The notes under the pieces: generated by a model
The model's database searches: none
What the model saw: only the letters and a program-made list of their open reading frames with translations
What the model was told of the DNA's origin: nothing
Part shown: positions 12,295-24,898 of the stretch, piece by piece
How positions within the stretch are numbered: position 1 is the first letter of the stretch
Layout of the letters: every line of letters begins with the position of its first letter
Position numbers and translations under genes: made by a program
Source: Heliopora coerulea
Lineage: Eukaryota; Cnidaria; Anthozoa; Scleralcyonacea; Helioporidae
NCBI GenBank assembly: GCA_030142905.1
Contig: JASJOG010000060.1
Location: 984,001-1,048,000, forward strand
DNA length: 64,000 bases
Direction of reading: 5' to 3'

Positions 12295-15249
12295 TTATTT
12301 CATGTTATGTCTTAGCAAAGATTTGAAAATGGTAAGGCTTTGTGATTTTTTAATGCTATTGTGTAATTTATTCCAATTTTCTGCGCCTCTATTGCTAAAT
12401 GAGTATTTCATATAATTTGTTCTTGGCTTTGGCAAAGCCAAATTGACATCTGACTGCCTAGTATTATGATTGTGTATATCACAGGTATTTGTAAATATAT
12501 CTCCCAAGTAGTCGGGGACCAATTTCTTATTTATTTTGTACATAAGAGTCGAAAGTTGTTGATTTCTTCCTTGCTCAAGATTTGGAATATTTAGTCTACC
12601 TAGAATATCAGTTGATCTTGTTGAATAACTCTCTCTAGTAATTATATGAAATGCTCTATTTTGGAGTTTCTGTAGTTTATTTGATAATGTACTACCGAGA
12701 CAACCCCATATTTGTGCACAATAATCGAAATATGGTTGGATTAATGAATTGTATATAACTAGTAAGGTAGAGAATTCAACCATATCTCGTAACTGTCGAA
12801 GAATACCAAGACCTGAAGTGACTTTACTTATAATGTAATCAATGTGCGCATTCCAGCTCAAAGACTCATCTATATTGAGACCCAAGGATTTTGTCTTTTC
12901 TACCCTTTTAATATTGAAATTTCCTACATATATAGTTGGGTTAAATGTTAATTGTCTCAATCATTTCTTAGAACCAATGAACATATATTCCGTTTTGCTT
13001 TTATTAAGAGTTAATTTGTTTGCAGACAACCAATTTGCAACATTATTTAAATCATCGCTCAATGTTTCAACAATTTCATTTATATCATGGCTTGCTGTTG
13101 CAATTTGAGTATCGTCAGCAAACAAATGCACTTCTGACTTTTCTAAGCAATTTGGTAAATCATTGATGTATATAAGAAATAACAATGGTCCTAAATCTGA
13201 ACCTTGTGGTATACCTGTTTTCATTAATAGCGGGCTAGATTGGTTGTCATTCACATAACAATACTGGGTCCTGTTTGACAGATAAGACTTTAGCCAGGAA
13301 TACGCAGACCCCTTAATTCCATAATATCCAATTTTATCTAACAAAATATCATGATCAACAGTATCAAATGCCTTTTTGAGATCCAAAAATACGACTCCAT
13401 TAATTTTGCCGATATCAATACTTTGATACCATTTATTAGTAAAATCTAACAATGCAGTAACTGTTGAATGAAAAGGACAAAACCCATGTTGGGAATTTGT
13501 TACTAAGTTATAGTTGTTTAAATATTCATAGGATCTCGTTGTAGATTAGCTTTTCAAAAATTCTTGCAACTACCGATATTATAGAAATTGGCCTGTAATT
13601 TGTCATTTCATCCTTGGCCTCCCATTTATAAATAGGCACAACTCTGGAAATTTTCCAATCATCTGGGAAAACTCCTGTTGAAATAGACTGATTAAATATT
13701 AATGTGAGAGATGGCAAAATACATGGTGCCGCTATTTTTAAAATTGTTGCAGATATACCATCTATTCCCGATACTTTATTGGTATTTAAAATTTGAATAA
13801 ATAATTGAATGTTGTTAGCTGCAATTTCATAAAAATAGGGAAATTCATGATTTTGAAGATTAATTTCATTCAAAAAACTCATAGGGGAAACATTAGATTG
13901 AGGAATTTCACTAGCTAACTTTTTGCCTAATTCAACAAAGTATTTATTAAATGCATTTGAAATAGATGTTTCATCAAGTATCTCTCCATTTTCATCTTTT
14001 ATTTCATTAATTTTGTTCCTACTTGAAGATTTATTCAAAATTTCATTAATTGTTTTCCAGGTCTGCTTTATATTACCCGAATGGCTATGTAAATCTTTTT
14101 TCATAATAATAACCTTTAGAATTTTTATGTGTCTGTTGTAACGATTTTTTGCCTTTTTGTAAGTCAGCCAACTCTCAGTAGTATTGTTTGAATGTGCCTT
14201 TCTATGTAAGAATTTAAGATGGTTCTTTTTGTGTATTAAATCACTCGTTAGCCATGCCAGATGCTTACTCAATATTTTCCTCTTTTTTATCGGCACATGT
14301 TTATCCCAAATTTTAATGAACATGTTCTTCCAAATTAGCCAAGATAAATTCACATCTTCCTGGTTAAGGTTAAAGTTTGAAAAAGTCATTTTGCATATTG
14401 TATAAAAATGCTTGCTTATCAAATTTCTTATAGTCACGATATTCAATTATTTTCCCTCTTTCCTTAATAAATTTAGATTTTCTGATCACATAAATTAAAT
14501 AATGGTCAATTATGTATACAGTTGAAACTACACATGAAATAATATAATTAGAATTTGGGGTATAAAAATGATCAATAAGAGTTTGACTATTTTTAGTAAC
14601 TCTGGTTGGATCTTTAATTAGTTGCTCATATTGGTAAAGTCTTGTGATAAATTTCAGTGGGAAAGAAGTCATAATTCATATCACCTAAAATTATGCTTTC
14701 TTTATTGGTTTGATCAATCAAATGCAAATATCTCTCGAATTTATAGAGAGATTCAATTGGATCGCTTGGTGGGGCGATACCATGTGGTAGTTAAGAAAGG
14801 CTTTACATTTTTTTGACAATTTCAATTGTAAGAATTTCAATGTCAGAATCATTTAAATCAGATCTAATTTGATAATTAATTGAATTCTTAATGTAGAATC
14901 CAATACCACCACCAGATCTATTTCTATGTTTGTATGTCCAACTGTAACCTTGAATTGCTATTAATTGAATTGGGATGCTATTGTCTAATCGGGTCTTGTT
15001 AATTGCTAGAATATCTATTTCTTTATTGTTCATAAAAATCCTAAGTTCATCGATATGTTTTAGCAAACTGGAAACGTTTAAAGAAGCTATTTTAAACCCT
15101 TGTATATTTGAAATCGATTGTTGAGCACTAACCTCAGGCTCAGTATTAATGTAGGGGCTGTACTCGGTACGAAGTATATTATTCCTTTTTGTTTTGTTGT
15201 TGGTTGCACAATCCGATTCTGAATGTTTATCTCGATTTATGTAATCCAC
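12295..15249 (-). pseudogene. LINE ORF2: endonuclease and reverse transcriptase
   Basis: The N-terminal APE endonuclease (15249-14620) shows KIASLNVSSLLKH, GGGIGFYIKN and ILGDMNYDF. Where the family has a catalytic Glu (NETRL), this copy reads AINKTRL, a Glu-to-Lys change. The RT (about 14000-12960) shows NEILNKSSS, KVSGIDGISA, NYRPISIISV, FLDLKKAFDTVDHDIL, GIPQGSDLGPLLFLIYINDL and the catalytic HLFADDTQIA. The C-terminal region (12960-12295) is the usual LINE tail. Breaks are a frameshift near 14800, another near 14400, another near 13525, and an in-frame TGA at 12961-12963. About 980 codons, close to the family's usual size. Dead, but recently enough that most motifs are intact. Confidence 0.85.
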
Positions 15250-15285
15250 CGATTGATTCCTATTATCATCAACTAGTCAGTTTTT

Positions 15286-16284
15286 TTAAAAATCAATGTA
15301 ATTTTTTGCTAATATTGCCATGCCTTGCCTGTTTAAATGCAGTCCTGATCCATTTAGGTGGTTAGTATGTATGTTAGCATATCCAACGAAGTACCAATTG
15401 GACTCTTTGCAAAGATTAGCCAGCAGTGTATTAGTTTCCTGTATTTTAATGTTCATCACTGCATCTTGTCTCCTCACAATTTCAGAGATAGCTATTTCAG
15501 TAGTTGGATTTTTAGTTACTATACCTTGGCACAGCAATTTCATATCATCTGCTAACTCCTTTGGCTCCTTGTGCTGTATATCATTGGTTCCAACGTGTAA
15601 GACAACTAGCTTGGGCTTTTTACATAAAGTTGGTTGTACATAATGGTCCATATCCGCTATTGTTGCTCCTGGGAAAGTTTTCACTTGAACTCTTTGACCG
15701 ACTGAGCGAGTAAGCTTTGTTGGTTGTAACATCTTTACCATTGAGTCTCCAAGGATTGTGACTGGGGCTTTAGTTGACTTTGCATTGTCCATGTCGATAC
15801 TTTCATGGATGTTTGATTGCTTATTGTGGTGTTGAACCTGTTCCATCTTGTTGTCTTTAAATGCCGTGGTAGACTTTGTTTTTTTCAATTTAGAAATAGG
15901 ACTTCTAATTGATTCTTCGTTGCATGAGCATTCATCATCAAGTACGGAAAATCTGTTCACACCTAGGACATCCCTCAAATATGGTTCACCTACATCTCTA
16001 TTTACTTCTAATTCTATCTTATTTGTTGGATGGTTATCTTCACTATGTTTCTCAAACTTCCACTTAATAACATCATGTCGAAGTAAGCAAATGGTGGTTA
16101 TAAGGCTTGCCTTCTCATCTTCTGCCAACTTTAATTTGCAATTTAGATCAGCCAGGATAAAACCCAGGTTGTCCAATCTTTCATTTAGAGCTTTGTTCTC
16201 ATCTTTCAATTTTTGATTTTCTCTAAGGAGGTCATTACAATGGGATTTGTCGATAGGTATTGAGCCATTATCATGCTTGGTCAC
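15286..16284 (-). CDS. LINE ORF1 with coiled coil and SGNH esterase domain
   Basis: An uninterrupted 332-residue frame. Residues about 20-85 form a charged coiled coil (NDLLRENQKLKDENKALNER). The C-terminal half is an SGNH/GDSL-like esterase fold: block I ILGDSMVKML (residues about 175-184, catalytic Ser), block III HVGTNDIQ, and block V GLHLNRQG with the His. ORF1 proteins of this kind bind element RNA and associate with membranes; the esterase activity has been demonstrated for some LINE relatives. It lies just 5' of ORF2 with about 36 bp between them. It is intact although ORF2 is broken. Confidence 0.8.
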   Translation of the reverse strand: MTKHDNGSIPIDKSHCNDLLRENQKLKDENKALNERLDNLGFILADLNCKLKLAEDEKASLITTICLLRHDVIKWKFEKHSEDNHPTNKIELEVNRDVGEPYLRDVLGVNRFSVLDDECSCNEESIRSPISKLKKTKSTTAFKDNKMEQVQHHNKQSNIHESIDMDNAKSTKAPVTILGDSMVKMLQPTKLTRSVGQRVQVKTFPGATIADMDHYVQPTLCKKPKLVVLHVGTNDIQHKEPKELADDMKLLCQGIVTKNPTTEIAISEIVRRQDAVMNIKIQETNTLLANLCKESNWYFVGYANIHTNHLNGSGLHLNRQGMAILAKNYIDF

Positions 16285-16300
16285 TAGCTCTTTAATGGCA

Positions 16301-16650
16301 TTTAAAGAGTCAGTTCAATGCTTTTCAATAGGGAATACAACTGATTCTGAATGGCTTTAACTGTATTCTCCAATGCATACGGACCATCTTGATAGTAGGT
16401 ACCAGAAATTCATTAGTCATAATACACCACATAGAAGCAAAATTGTGTTATATTATATTGTTAAAGACCTTAAGAAGGCAGCTTGTGAAGCTAATCAAGG
16501 AAGAGCCAAAAAATTAATTGAAATGTATGAATGAATATAAATAGTCCAGACAATCAGAAAAGATAAAACTGAACAATAAAAATTAACTGATAGATTTAGA
16601 TATTAATGATAATGTTGTTGTATCAATCAAAGACACAATAAAAATAATTG
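16301..16650. other. LINE 5' flank / spacer
   Basis: No coding region. AT-rich DNA up to the abrupt GC-rich Helentron start at 16651. Confidence 0.5.
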
Positions 16651-16652
16651 TC

Positions 16653-16685
16653 CCCTCGTCCACCGTGCGAAGCACGGTGCGAGGG
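16653..16685. repeat. 5' terminal hairpin of Helentron
   Basis: CACCGTGC-GAA-GCACGGTG forms an 8-bp perfect stem with a 3-nt loop, and the flanking CCCTCG / CGAGGG adds six more pairs. The related hairpins at 52167-52185 and 57171-57189 keep the pairing with different bases. Confidence 0.85.
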
Positions 16686-17003
16686 TACTAATCTCAACGT
16701 GCCTGGAGTCCTTTTCCACGCATGGTGACTAGGGAGAAAAATTTTTGCTTTATGTATGTATCTTTCTATATATATATATATATCCATGGGTTCCAGTCAC
16801 TTAAGAATGCTGTGTTTCCTTCAGAGGACTGGGTCAATATTGCTAGGTAGCAGGAGGTGTTCAAAAATTTGAATTGGTGACAGCAAATGAAGTATTCAAC
16901 TGTCATGTTTGGTAGAAAAAATGGTAAACACTTTTTTAAGGAAAAAAAGATATTTTCCAAAAAAGAAAGGAATTAGCCAGAGAAGGTAATTAGACTTTTT
17001 GGT

Positions 17004-18281
17004 ATGGCAATGGAACATGAAAAGGAATGCCAGCAAAAAAAGAGACTGGAAGGGCTACGAGAACAAAGGCAAACAGAAACCACAGACAAGAAATCTGAAA
17101 GGCTCCGAAAAGACCAAGAGGGAAAGCGAGAAAAGCTTTTGAAGGAAACAAAGGCGGAGAGGGAAGTGAAGAAAAAAGAGGTAAGAGTAGTCAATATAGC
17201 AGCGAATATGATAGGAAGAGAATGCTGCAGGAAAGTATTGAGGAGCAAGAGAGGAGATTGCAAAGGTTAAAGCGTACATCTAAAGAAAGAATTGAAGCAG
17301 AAACTGCGGAGGAGAGGGCAAATAGACGGGAGGTTCTGAAAAGAAACAGTGCCGCATGAATGATGAAAGAAACTAACGAAGAATGAGTTGAACGACTGAG
17401 AGTTCTTAGGCAAAAAGCAGCCAAGAGGATTGAGTTGGAGACACCAGAAGAACAAGGTAAGCGACTACAAGTTCTCAGGGTAAATTCAGCTGCTCGGATT
17501 GAATCTGAGACACCAGATCAACAAGCAAAAAGACTAGAGAATGCTAGAAAAAATGACGTAGTGAGAATAGCTTCAGAAACTACGAAAGAGAGGGAGTTGA
17601 TTGCAAAAAATGAGTAAAAGGTGTCGTGTCAATATAGAAAATGAAAGTGAGAAAGAGTGAAATTAAAGGCTGTTGTTATTAAGAGAAAATACTGGGGAGA
17701 GAAGAGCCAAAGAAGCATCTGTCAAGGAAGCACAGGTTAGCAGTCACAAAGAGTATCTTGATCAAGGTGGTTGGCAAGATGTCGACAATCCTTTATATGA
17801 GCAAGAATGGGTGAAAAATGAGATGAACAGATTTCAATCCAGCCAAAAAATGTTACAACATCGCCAGTGCACAGTTTGTAAGGAAATATGGCCAACGAAG
17901 CAGAATTTAGCAGCAGAAATGATCGAGTGCTATGTTTGCAACCGATGCAGGAGGGATAAGAAATCACCGAAGGTATACAGTGCAGAGAATGACATGGACC
18001 CTGGTTTAGTACCTCACCAGTTACAGGGGTTAACACAGGTAGAGGAAATGTTAATTGCTAGGGTGTGTCCAATAATGAGCGTGTATCAGAAACACAGAGG
18101 TCAGAGAGGGTACAGGGAACATGTCCTTAACTTACCACAAGATATTCAAAGTTTCTTGAATAGGTTACCTTCTCATGTATCTGATCTACCCACTTTGGTA
18201 GTGAGAAGACATGGGGTGGATAACAGCCACAGAGATTTTACTGTACGCAGGCATCAAGTTCTTGAAGCTTGTTGTGGTTGA
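17004..18281 (+). pseudogene. Helentron N-terminal region
   Basis: The 5' part of the Helentron protein. 17004-17617 encodes highly charged repeats of about 26 residues with a recurring ETPEEQ.KRL.VLR pattern, probably coiled coil. 17673-18281 is an uninterrupted frame with two CxxC pairs (CTVCKEIWP and CNRCRRDK), then VPHQLQGLTQVEEMLIARV and LPTLVVRR, a block commonly found before the Rep domain. Frameshifts and stops lie near 17190, 17350 and 17620. Confidence 0.75.
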
Positions 18282-18445
18282 AAACAAACAGCCTGTACTT
18301 CAAAGATGTAGAGATTGACTGAGAGGCAATAGAAAGTCTGCCAGAAAATGGAATTCCTGGTGAGCTGAGGTATGTAGAATCAGAATTATGTACTAATGAA
18401 ATTCAGGATGAAGGGCCAGCTCAGGAACCATTACTAGCTAATGAT

Positions 18446-20880
18446 ATGAATGAAGAACCTCTTTTAGAGTCTGTAAAGTCATCATTCATACCTCAGCGAC
18501 AATGGCAGAGGAAGGATGAGGATGCCATTAGGGAGACTGTTAATGAAAAGGATCCATTAGAGTGGCCATCTATTGAAGGTGATGTAGTTAATGAATTTAA
18601 AACAGAGGGTTTGGCTACTATGGCATTTCCCACTTTGTTTCCTTTTGCGAAAGGTGATCTGACCAGCAGGGCAAAACAGCATGGGGTCACTCACACAGAA
18701 GCATTTAAGCATTTGATAAAGTTTGCTGAAAGGTTGTCTGATGGTAAGTATAGATGGATGTTTGCTTCTCATCCAAGATTTCCCTACTGGGCACTTGACA
18801 TGAAGCAAAGGCATCAACTTTTGTCACAGGCCAATATCTATTTGTGCCAACATCCAACTGATGCTAACATAACCATGGAAGAACACAAGGAGATGGTAAA
18901 TTCCATGAGTGGTAAGCAAATGGTAAACAGGGTTCAGCATTATGTGTCTAAAGTACAAGGTACTAACCAGTACTGGTACCAACGTTTGCAAGAGTTGTTG
19001 GCTTTGATTGAGCAGAAGGGTTGCCCAACTTTTTTCTTTACATTTAGTGCAGCTGACAGTTACTGACCTGAGTTACAGAGACTATTGCAGAGTGAGCAAA
19101 ATGCAACACATTCTGAGTGCATGAGAGCTGTTGTAGATAATCCTCATTTGACTGATTGGTATTTCAAACAGCACCTTGAGATGTTTTTCCATCACTGGTT
19201 GGATGGAGTGTTGGATGCAGATTGGCATTGGTTCAGGTTTGAATACCAAGCCAGAGGAAGTATTCATGCCAATGGTTGTGCTAAGCTAAAAAATGATCCA
19301 AATATTCCATTGTTACAGGCACAAGCTGCTCAAGGTTGGTTTTACACAGAAAAAGCTTCTCAGGAAGATATCGAATTCTTTTACCAGGATGATATTGATC
19401 GTGACCAAGATGCAGAGAAGCAGATTGTGAGGTTAGCAAAGAACAAATTGATTTTAATTTTAAAAAGTATTTAAAAAATAATTTAATATGTTATTTGGAA
19501 ATTTTACAATACTGTTTACCCAAGGAATTGATCCTTTAGTTTGTGTGTTACTTTTTTCACAACTAATTGATATAATTATTACATGAACACAATGAGTGCT
19601 GTCTATGAAGAATCATGCACTACATTTACAAGTACAGGTATAATAGATGAATACATAGAGCTGATTGCTTGCATAATATACTTGCTTGTCATGTACATTT
19701 GTTGATTGGCTTGTGACAACATTTAATGATGATTTGCCTGATAAGCAATGGAGGATGCCAGAACCCCATCCTGCAGCAGTAAGGCCAGGTACAATAGACG
19801 ATAGTAATGCAGATTATCATAAGTTAGTAAATACTGTTGAGAGGCATACAAGATGTAGTGCTGCATATTGCCTGAGGCAAAAACATTTTGATGCACCAGC
19901 TGAATGTAGATTTGGGTTTCCAAAGGACTTGCAAGAGGAGACGAAAATGTTTTATGAATTGTTGCCCTATAACAAAGTAGGTACGGAGTCAGTGACTAAA
20001 CGAAATGACCCAAGGTTAAATTCTCATAATCGAGTCACGTTAGAAAATTGGAGGGTTGATCTGCATTATGTTGATCTGCAGGTTATTATAGATCAGAATG
20101 CCTGTGCAAGGTACATGGCGAAGTATGCAGCAAAAGGAGAACCGAGATCTAAACAGGAAACAGAAATCTTGCATTTCTGTGTTTCGAGATTACGAGATGA
20201 TGAACAAGTGTCTACGGCTATTAAAAAAGCTGTAATCAAGGTTGCTGGAGATCGAGATATGGGTGCTCAAGAGACAGCTATATGTTTCTCAGCTTACCTC
20301 TTGTGGGATGCACTTATAATTTTGTCACTGTTTGTCTGCAGAACAGCAGAAAAGTTGTTTTAGAAAATGATGAACATGGAGATGCATTGCCGAAATCTGT
20401 AATTGAAGAATATGCCAATCGTACAAGTGACAGTAGGTATAAGGGCTTGTCACAGTTGAATTTAATGCATTATGTCTCACAATACAATAGAGTGGGAACT
20501 GGGATAAGGAAACGAGCTGTGCCATTTATCGTAAGGACATTCCCAAAGGTATCCTCAAACCCTCATGGGCCTGATTTTGGTAGATGTTGCAAATATCAGC
20601 TAATTAAATTCAAACCTTGGGTGGATGATCCATCAAATGCATGGGACAATGGTGATGAAAGTGAAGAAATGTTTATAAATTCCTATTATCTTTTTTTTGA
20701 TACTGATTTTGCTCATGACAATGTTTTAGTTCATGGTAGAGAATTAGATAAAGTGTTTGCAAGAGTTTCAGGTCAAAGCTACGATGAGGACGAAGGTGAC
20801 AATGCCAACAGTGATGATGATGCCCATGAAAATAATGAAGAAGTGGAGGAAGTGGAAGACTGGATGATGTTATGCAGATT
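18446..20880 (+). pseudogene. Helentron Rep (HUH) nuclease region
   Basis: The Helitron-like N-terminal domain reads ATMAFPTLFPFAKGD and HPRFPYWALD (18600-18800). The Rep motif region follows at 19085-19470: the histidine motif reads RGSIHANGCAKL, where families have His-x-His, so the second His is Asn here. About 200 bp of unrelated sequence (19475-19690) interrupts the gene. The tyrosine region reads CARYMAKYAAKGE (near 20100), keeping both tyrosines. The rest to 20905 continues towards the helicase. The stop near 19063 and the frameshift near 20340 add to the decay. The nuclease would nick DNA to start rolling-circle transposition. Confidence 0.8.
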
Positions 20881-21148
20881 AAATCAACATTATGAGGAAT
20901 CATGAAATCCCATGTTTGAGAATACAACTGACTGGTTTGAGGCTGCAAAGTCTGTGTCAGTGGAGGTGTTAAGAGATTGTCCTGACTGGATTTATAAGAA
21001 GAAGAAAGAAATGGAAGAAGGTCAACAATTAGTTATGCAGCCATAGGTTGTTGTGATTGATCCTGTTTGCTTGAATGAGAAGCAAACACTAGCCTTTAAT
21101 ATTTTGAAATCTCATGCACAAAGATTAGCAACCTCTGAGTCACTGTGA

Positions 21149-22455
21149 ATGATTATTTGTAGAACTGCTGGAACAGGTAAGACATACCTAATCAATGTCC
21201 TAAAACAGGTTATAGGAGAGAAGTCCATAGTTACAGCAACTACTGGGATAGCTGCATTTAACATCCATGGGCAAACATTTCATTCTGCTACCCAACTTCC
21301 AATTTGTGAGATCAAAGAACTTCAGGGTGAGTCATTACAGTGTCTACAGTTGAAACTTGAAGGTAAGGAATATCTTATTGATGAAATGTCTATGATTGGC
21401 CACAAAATGCTGTCATGGTTAGACAACAGATTATGTGCAGGGACTGTATTTCAAGATACACCATTTGGAGGCATGTCAATTATTCTTTTGGGAGACTTTG
21501 GACAGTTGCCTCCAGTGCGTGATCGACCATTGTATGTTAGTGGGAGTGGGTCTATTGTTAGTGATCATGGCCACAGTTTATATTCTTTGTTTGATACTCT
21601 TGTTATCCTAGATGAGGTTATGAGGCAGGCTGGGGATGATCCTGATGCATTATCATTCAGAGTTTGTTGATGAGGATGAGAGATGGGAGAGTGACAGAAC
21701 AAGATTGGTATCTTCTCCTTCAACATTCACCTACCAATGTTAATATGGTTGAGTTTGCTGACGCCATTCGATTGTTCTATGACAAGAAAAGTGTAGCTGA
21801 TTATAATTATGAGAAGTTAAGAGCAAATGGACAACCAGTAGCAAAAATTCAGGCAAGACATTCTGGTCATGGAGCATCAGCAGCAACATCAGATGAAGCT
21901 GGAGGGTTAGAGCCTGTCCTGTTCTTGTCTAAGAAAGCAGATGTAATGCTAACAAGTAATCTCTGGGCTGAAGCTGGCCTTTGTAATGGCTCATTTGGAA
22001 TGGTAGAAGAATTTTGGTTTTCTGAAAATATTGGACGACCAAATTTACCTATTGCTGTGTTGGTTCATTTCCCTTGTTATACTGGTCCTGGTTTTTGTCA
22101 CAATTGTGAGAAGTGTCTGCCCATTCCCCCAAAGGTATTTGATTGGATGGCTGACAGTAAGTATATGACTAGACAGCAGATTCCATTGAGATTGAGGTAT
22201 GCAATGACAATTCATAAATCACAGGGGCAATCACTAAAAAAAGTTGTTGTGGACCTGGGAAAAGGAGAGAAAGTTGCTGGCTGTACATTTGTGGCCACTT
22301 CAAGGGTAAGGTCAATTGATGAAATGGTTTTTGAACCAATGACATTTGATCAACTAAAAGCAATTGGCAGAAACAGAAATATGATAAAGAGACTTGAAGA
22401 AGAACAGAGCTTAGAATCACTGGCAAAATTGACAAAGCAAAGATATAGTCAGTAG
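21149..22455 (+). pseudogene. Helentron Pif1-type SF1 helicase
   Basis: The helicase that unwinds DNA during rolling-circle transposition. Motif I reads RTAGTGKTY, with Arg in place of the first Gly of the Walker A loop. Motif Ia is TATTGIAA, motif II LIDEMSMI, motif III LLGDFGQLPPV (21480-21530). After a stop at 21668 the frame resumes with VMLTSNLWAEAGLCNGS, AMTIHKSQGQSLKKVVVDLG and FVATSRVRS, the C-terminal motifs. It ends at 22455. Only the stop and the Arg substitution are obvious lesions. Confidence 0.85.
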
Positions 22456-22569
22456 TAAAATTTCAGAGTATGTGTATGCATGTGTGCATCAATTATGAAT
22501 TTGGACAAGTAGACTTAGCCACTATACACTACATGGTGGTTAAAATATGTGATTTTGCTATAGATGATT

Positions 22570-23076
22570 GTCTGTTACTGGGCACATTGAACTTTATGGT
22601 AGTATGTGCTTTCGAGGTAGACAATGTAAAATATCCTCTGGTTCTCCTAGATTTGCTCTATTTGCAGGAGACAAGCTGAGGGATGTCTGTTACTGGGCAC
22701 ATGACTATTCTTAATAGGCATGTTAATTATGTAACTGCCAAAATCTACAATCATAAATTGAAGCTTAGAAAAAGTTTAAAAGTTTATTAAATCCAGGTAA
22801 ATTTTGTAGAATAAAGTAAAAATCTATGATTGCAATTGCATCACAAATATGAATTTTAAAGACAATGACAATAGTACTTTGATTTTCATACACATGCCTA
22901 TGAATAAATCATGTGGTTTCGAGGGAGACTGTGTTTAAAAATGTTTGTTACTGAGCACATATTTATGTGCTTTCGAGAGAGACATTTGTTTTCATTAATT
23001 GCTAGTGATTATTTAGCAGTTAAAGAAGTGAAGGTCTGTTACTGGGCACAATGTTCAGTTGTGCTTTCGAGGTTAA
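22570..23076 (+). repeat. Array of hairpin units with conserved flanks
   Basis: A unit of the form GTCTGTTACTGGGCACA-(loop)-TGTGCTTTCGAGGTAGAC recurs at 22570-22622, 22945-22983 and 23034-23076, with split halves at 22685 and 22891-22929. In each unit the central GCACA and TGTGC pair into a stem (ACATG/CATGT in the split unit) while loop length and sequence vary from 4 to 16 nt. It lies just 3' of the helicase and is probably a Helentron 3' feature or a structured RNA. Confidence 0.7.
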
Positions 23077-23079
23077 CTG

Positions 23080-24850
23080 TTGTTTAGTCTATGACAGAAA
23101 TCATATATTTGTTTCAGAAAATGGTTTTGGTGATGCACAGAATCTGAGAACAAAATTGAACAGTATGCATAAAAGAGAATGAAAAAATCCCAATGATTAA
23201 CACTGCATCTTGAGTTTCCTGGTGCACTGTTTAGTATTTTAATTGCTGAAAAAAAGAAAAGCATCACAATGATTTTCAAAAATTAAAGGTAAGAATATAA
23301 CATTTACTATATATCATTAAGATATTGATAATTTAAACACCTAAGCTCTACTACTATGACACTGTGTTATTTTAGTAGCTGTATCAATCATAGAAGTAAT
23401 AACTATTAATATAATTTATAATTGCATATTATTAAAACAAAAATAACTGTGCTTGTTTTTTCTCCTTTTTACCAAAAAATTCTAGACTTTGTATATAATT
23501 ATTGAAGACTATATTGAAGTGAAATATTACTGGACTCTTGTATATTACGATATGGGATTTAAAACTGACTTCCTGTACAGATGGTTGGAATATCTGCTGG
23601 TGAACATAATTATGACAAAATTTACTTATCAGGTTAACCATGAAAAATGGTAAGGAATTAATAATGAAATTATAATATTGTTAAAAGTATCATTGTTACC
23701 AGATGTCTGCTGTCGAACCTACACTGTACTACAAATAGTGATAAACCTTGCACTTATAATATAATGGTAGTCAGTGTGAGAAATATTTCTGTTATAGTGA
23801 GGTTCAAGTACGGTCAAACCTATGCAAGGTGGTTCTGTCTGGCTGAAAATTTTTGGTCAGTGGGCACAACAGATTTTCTATGTGTTTGATATTGATGATT
23901 TAAACACCTGCAAATGAATATTGATCATTTTTAATCATACTCAGGACTGAAGTACCACATAAGACATTCACATCCTTTGATTGATTGCGGCTATTGTTCT
24001 TTCTGGATTATTCCTAGCTTAAAGAGTTTATTTTGTTCATCACTTATTGCAGTTATGCAAGTATTTCTTGTGGTATACTCTTCACATGTCTTGGAGGATG
24101 AATCTGCTACTTTCCACTTTAGTTTGTTAGTATGACGGAAGATATGTATATGTGACCTGAATCCTTGGAAGATGTTAAAATTGGTTTTTAAATCGTGTAC
24201 CAGATGATCATGTGTTAAGTGTAAACTAGCAGGGCACCCGAATGTAAGGTTTCATTAGCATGTGCCATCTTTACTATAGTTCTAATCTTGGTGGAGTGTC
24301 TTCTCCATTGATTTAAAATTATTTCCGTTCCATCATTTCAGCAGAAAATGGGGGATTTCCCCACAATTTCAACATTTCCTCGACTGGATTTAAAGTAGTT
24401 TTAATTCATGTAGGGTAGATTTATAGATTATTTCTTGAATTTCAAGTGTTCATTGTTAATTCATTATACATTCCAAGTTTTGTGAGCAGAAGGAGAAGAA
24501 ATTGACAAGCATTGAAGATAGCCAGTGCATCCAGGGTAGCACAATGTGGGAGAATAATTATTAGCTGTTCTTGTGGAAAAAGAATTAAAGACAAGGTTTC
24601 ATGTTAAAAAACAGTTAGTTTAAAGTTGTACATATAATAATTTTTGTTTAAATTTTTAGTGTATTTTAAACGTTAGGCATTTCACAAGGATAACCAATAG
24701 CATTCCCGTCGTTCTGTAGATAGGGAATCTCAACAAAAGGTCGAAAATACGCCTTTAAGCACGCTAACTTTGAGAGAATTTCAAAGATGGATCGTAAAGT
24801 TCATGAACATCCAACATGTAGTTGAATGTACAAGTTAGGAGTATTGGATT
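23080..24850. other. AT-rich intergenic region
   Basis: No coding region or repeat family recognised. The last 200 bp before 24899 are richer in CpG than their surroundings (24700-24800) and could hold the promoter of the micro-exon gene. Confidence 0.4.
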
Positions 24851-24898
24851 TATTTGTCTCTCCGCATTTCAGTGACTGTCATAACTAATTTTAAGTGC

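Larger units (their letters stand above)
12036..16300 (-). mobile_element. Non-LTR retrotransposon (CR1/L2-like), near full length
   Basis: A LINE on the minus strand with a two-ORF layout: ORF1 with coiled-coil and SGNH esterase domain, and ORF2 with APE endonuclease and RT. The 3' end on the minus strand is marked by an (ATT)n tract at 12041-12065. The 5' boundary is not defined; 16285-16640 is non-coding and may include the 5' UTR. The esterase ORF1 is typical of CR1 and L2 relatives. Confidence 0.85.
16651..23080 (+). mobile_element. Helentron-type Helitron, degenerate autonomous copy
   Basis: A rolling-circle transposon. It begins with TCCCCTCGTCCACC and a perfect hairpin (16661-16679), followed by a conserved block and a TA repeat that recur at 52155 and 57198. 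The coding part holds an N-terminal heptad-rich region, a Rep/HUH nuclease and a Pif1-type helicase, in that order. The 3' boundary is not certain: I end it after the hairpin array at 22570-23076. Multiple stops and lost catalytic residues show it is inactive. Confidence 0.75.

Noticed and set aside
17055..17455. Minus-strand open frames opposite the Helentron N-terminus
   Set aside because: They are Ser/Leu/Phe-rich shadows of the charged repeat region on the plus strand, with no domain.
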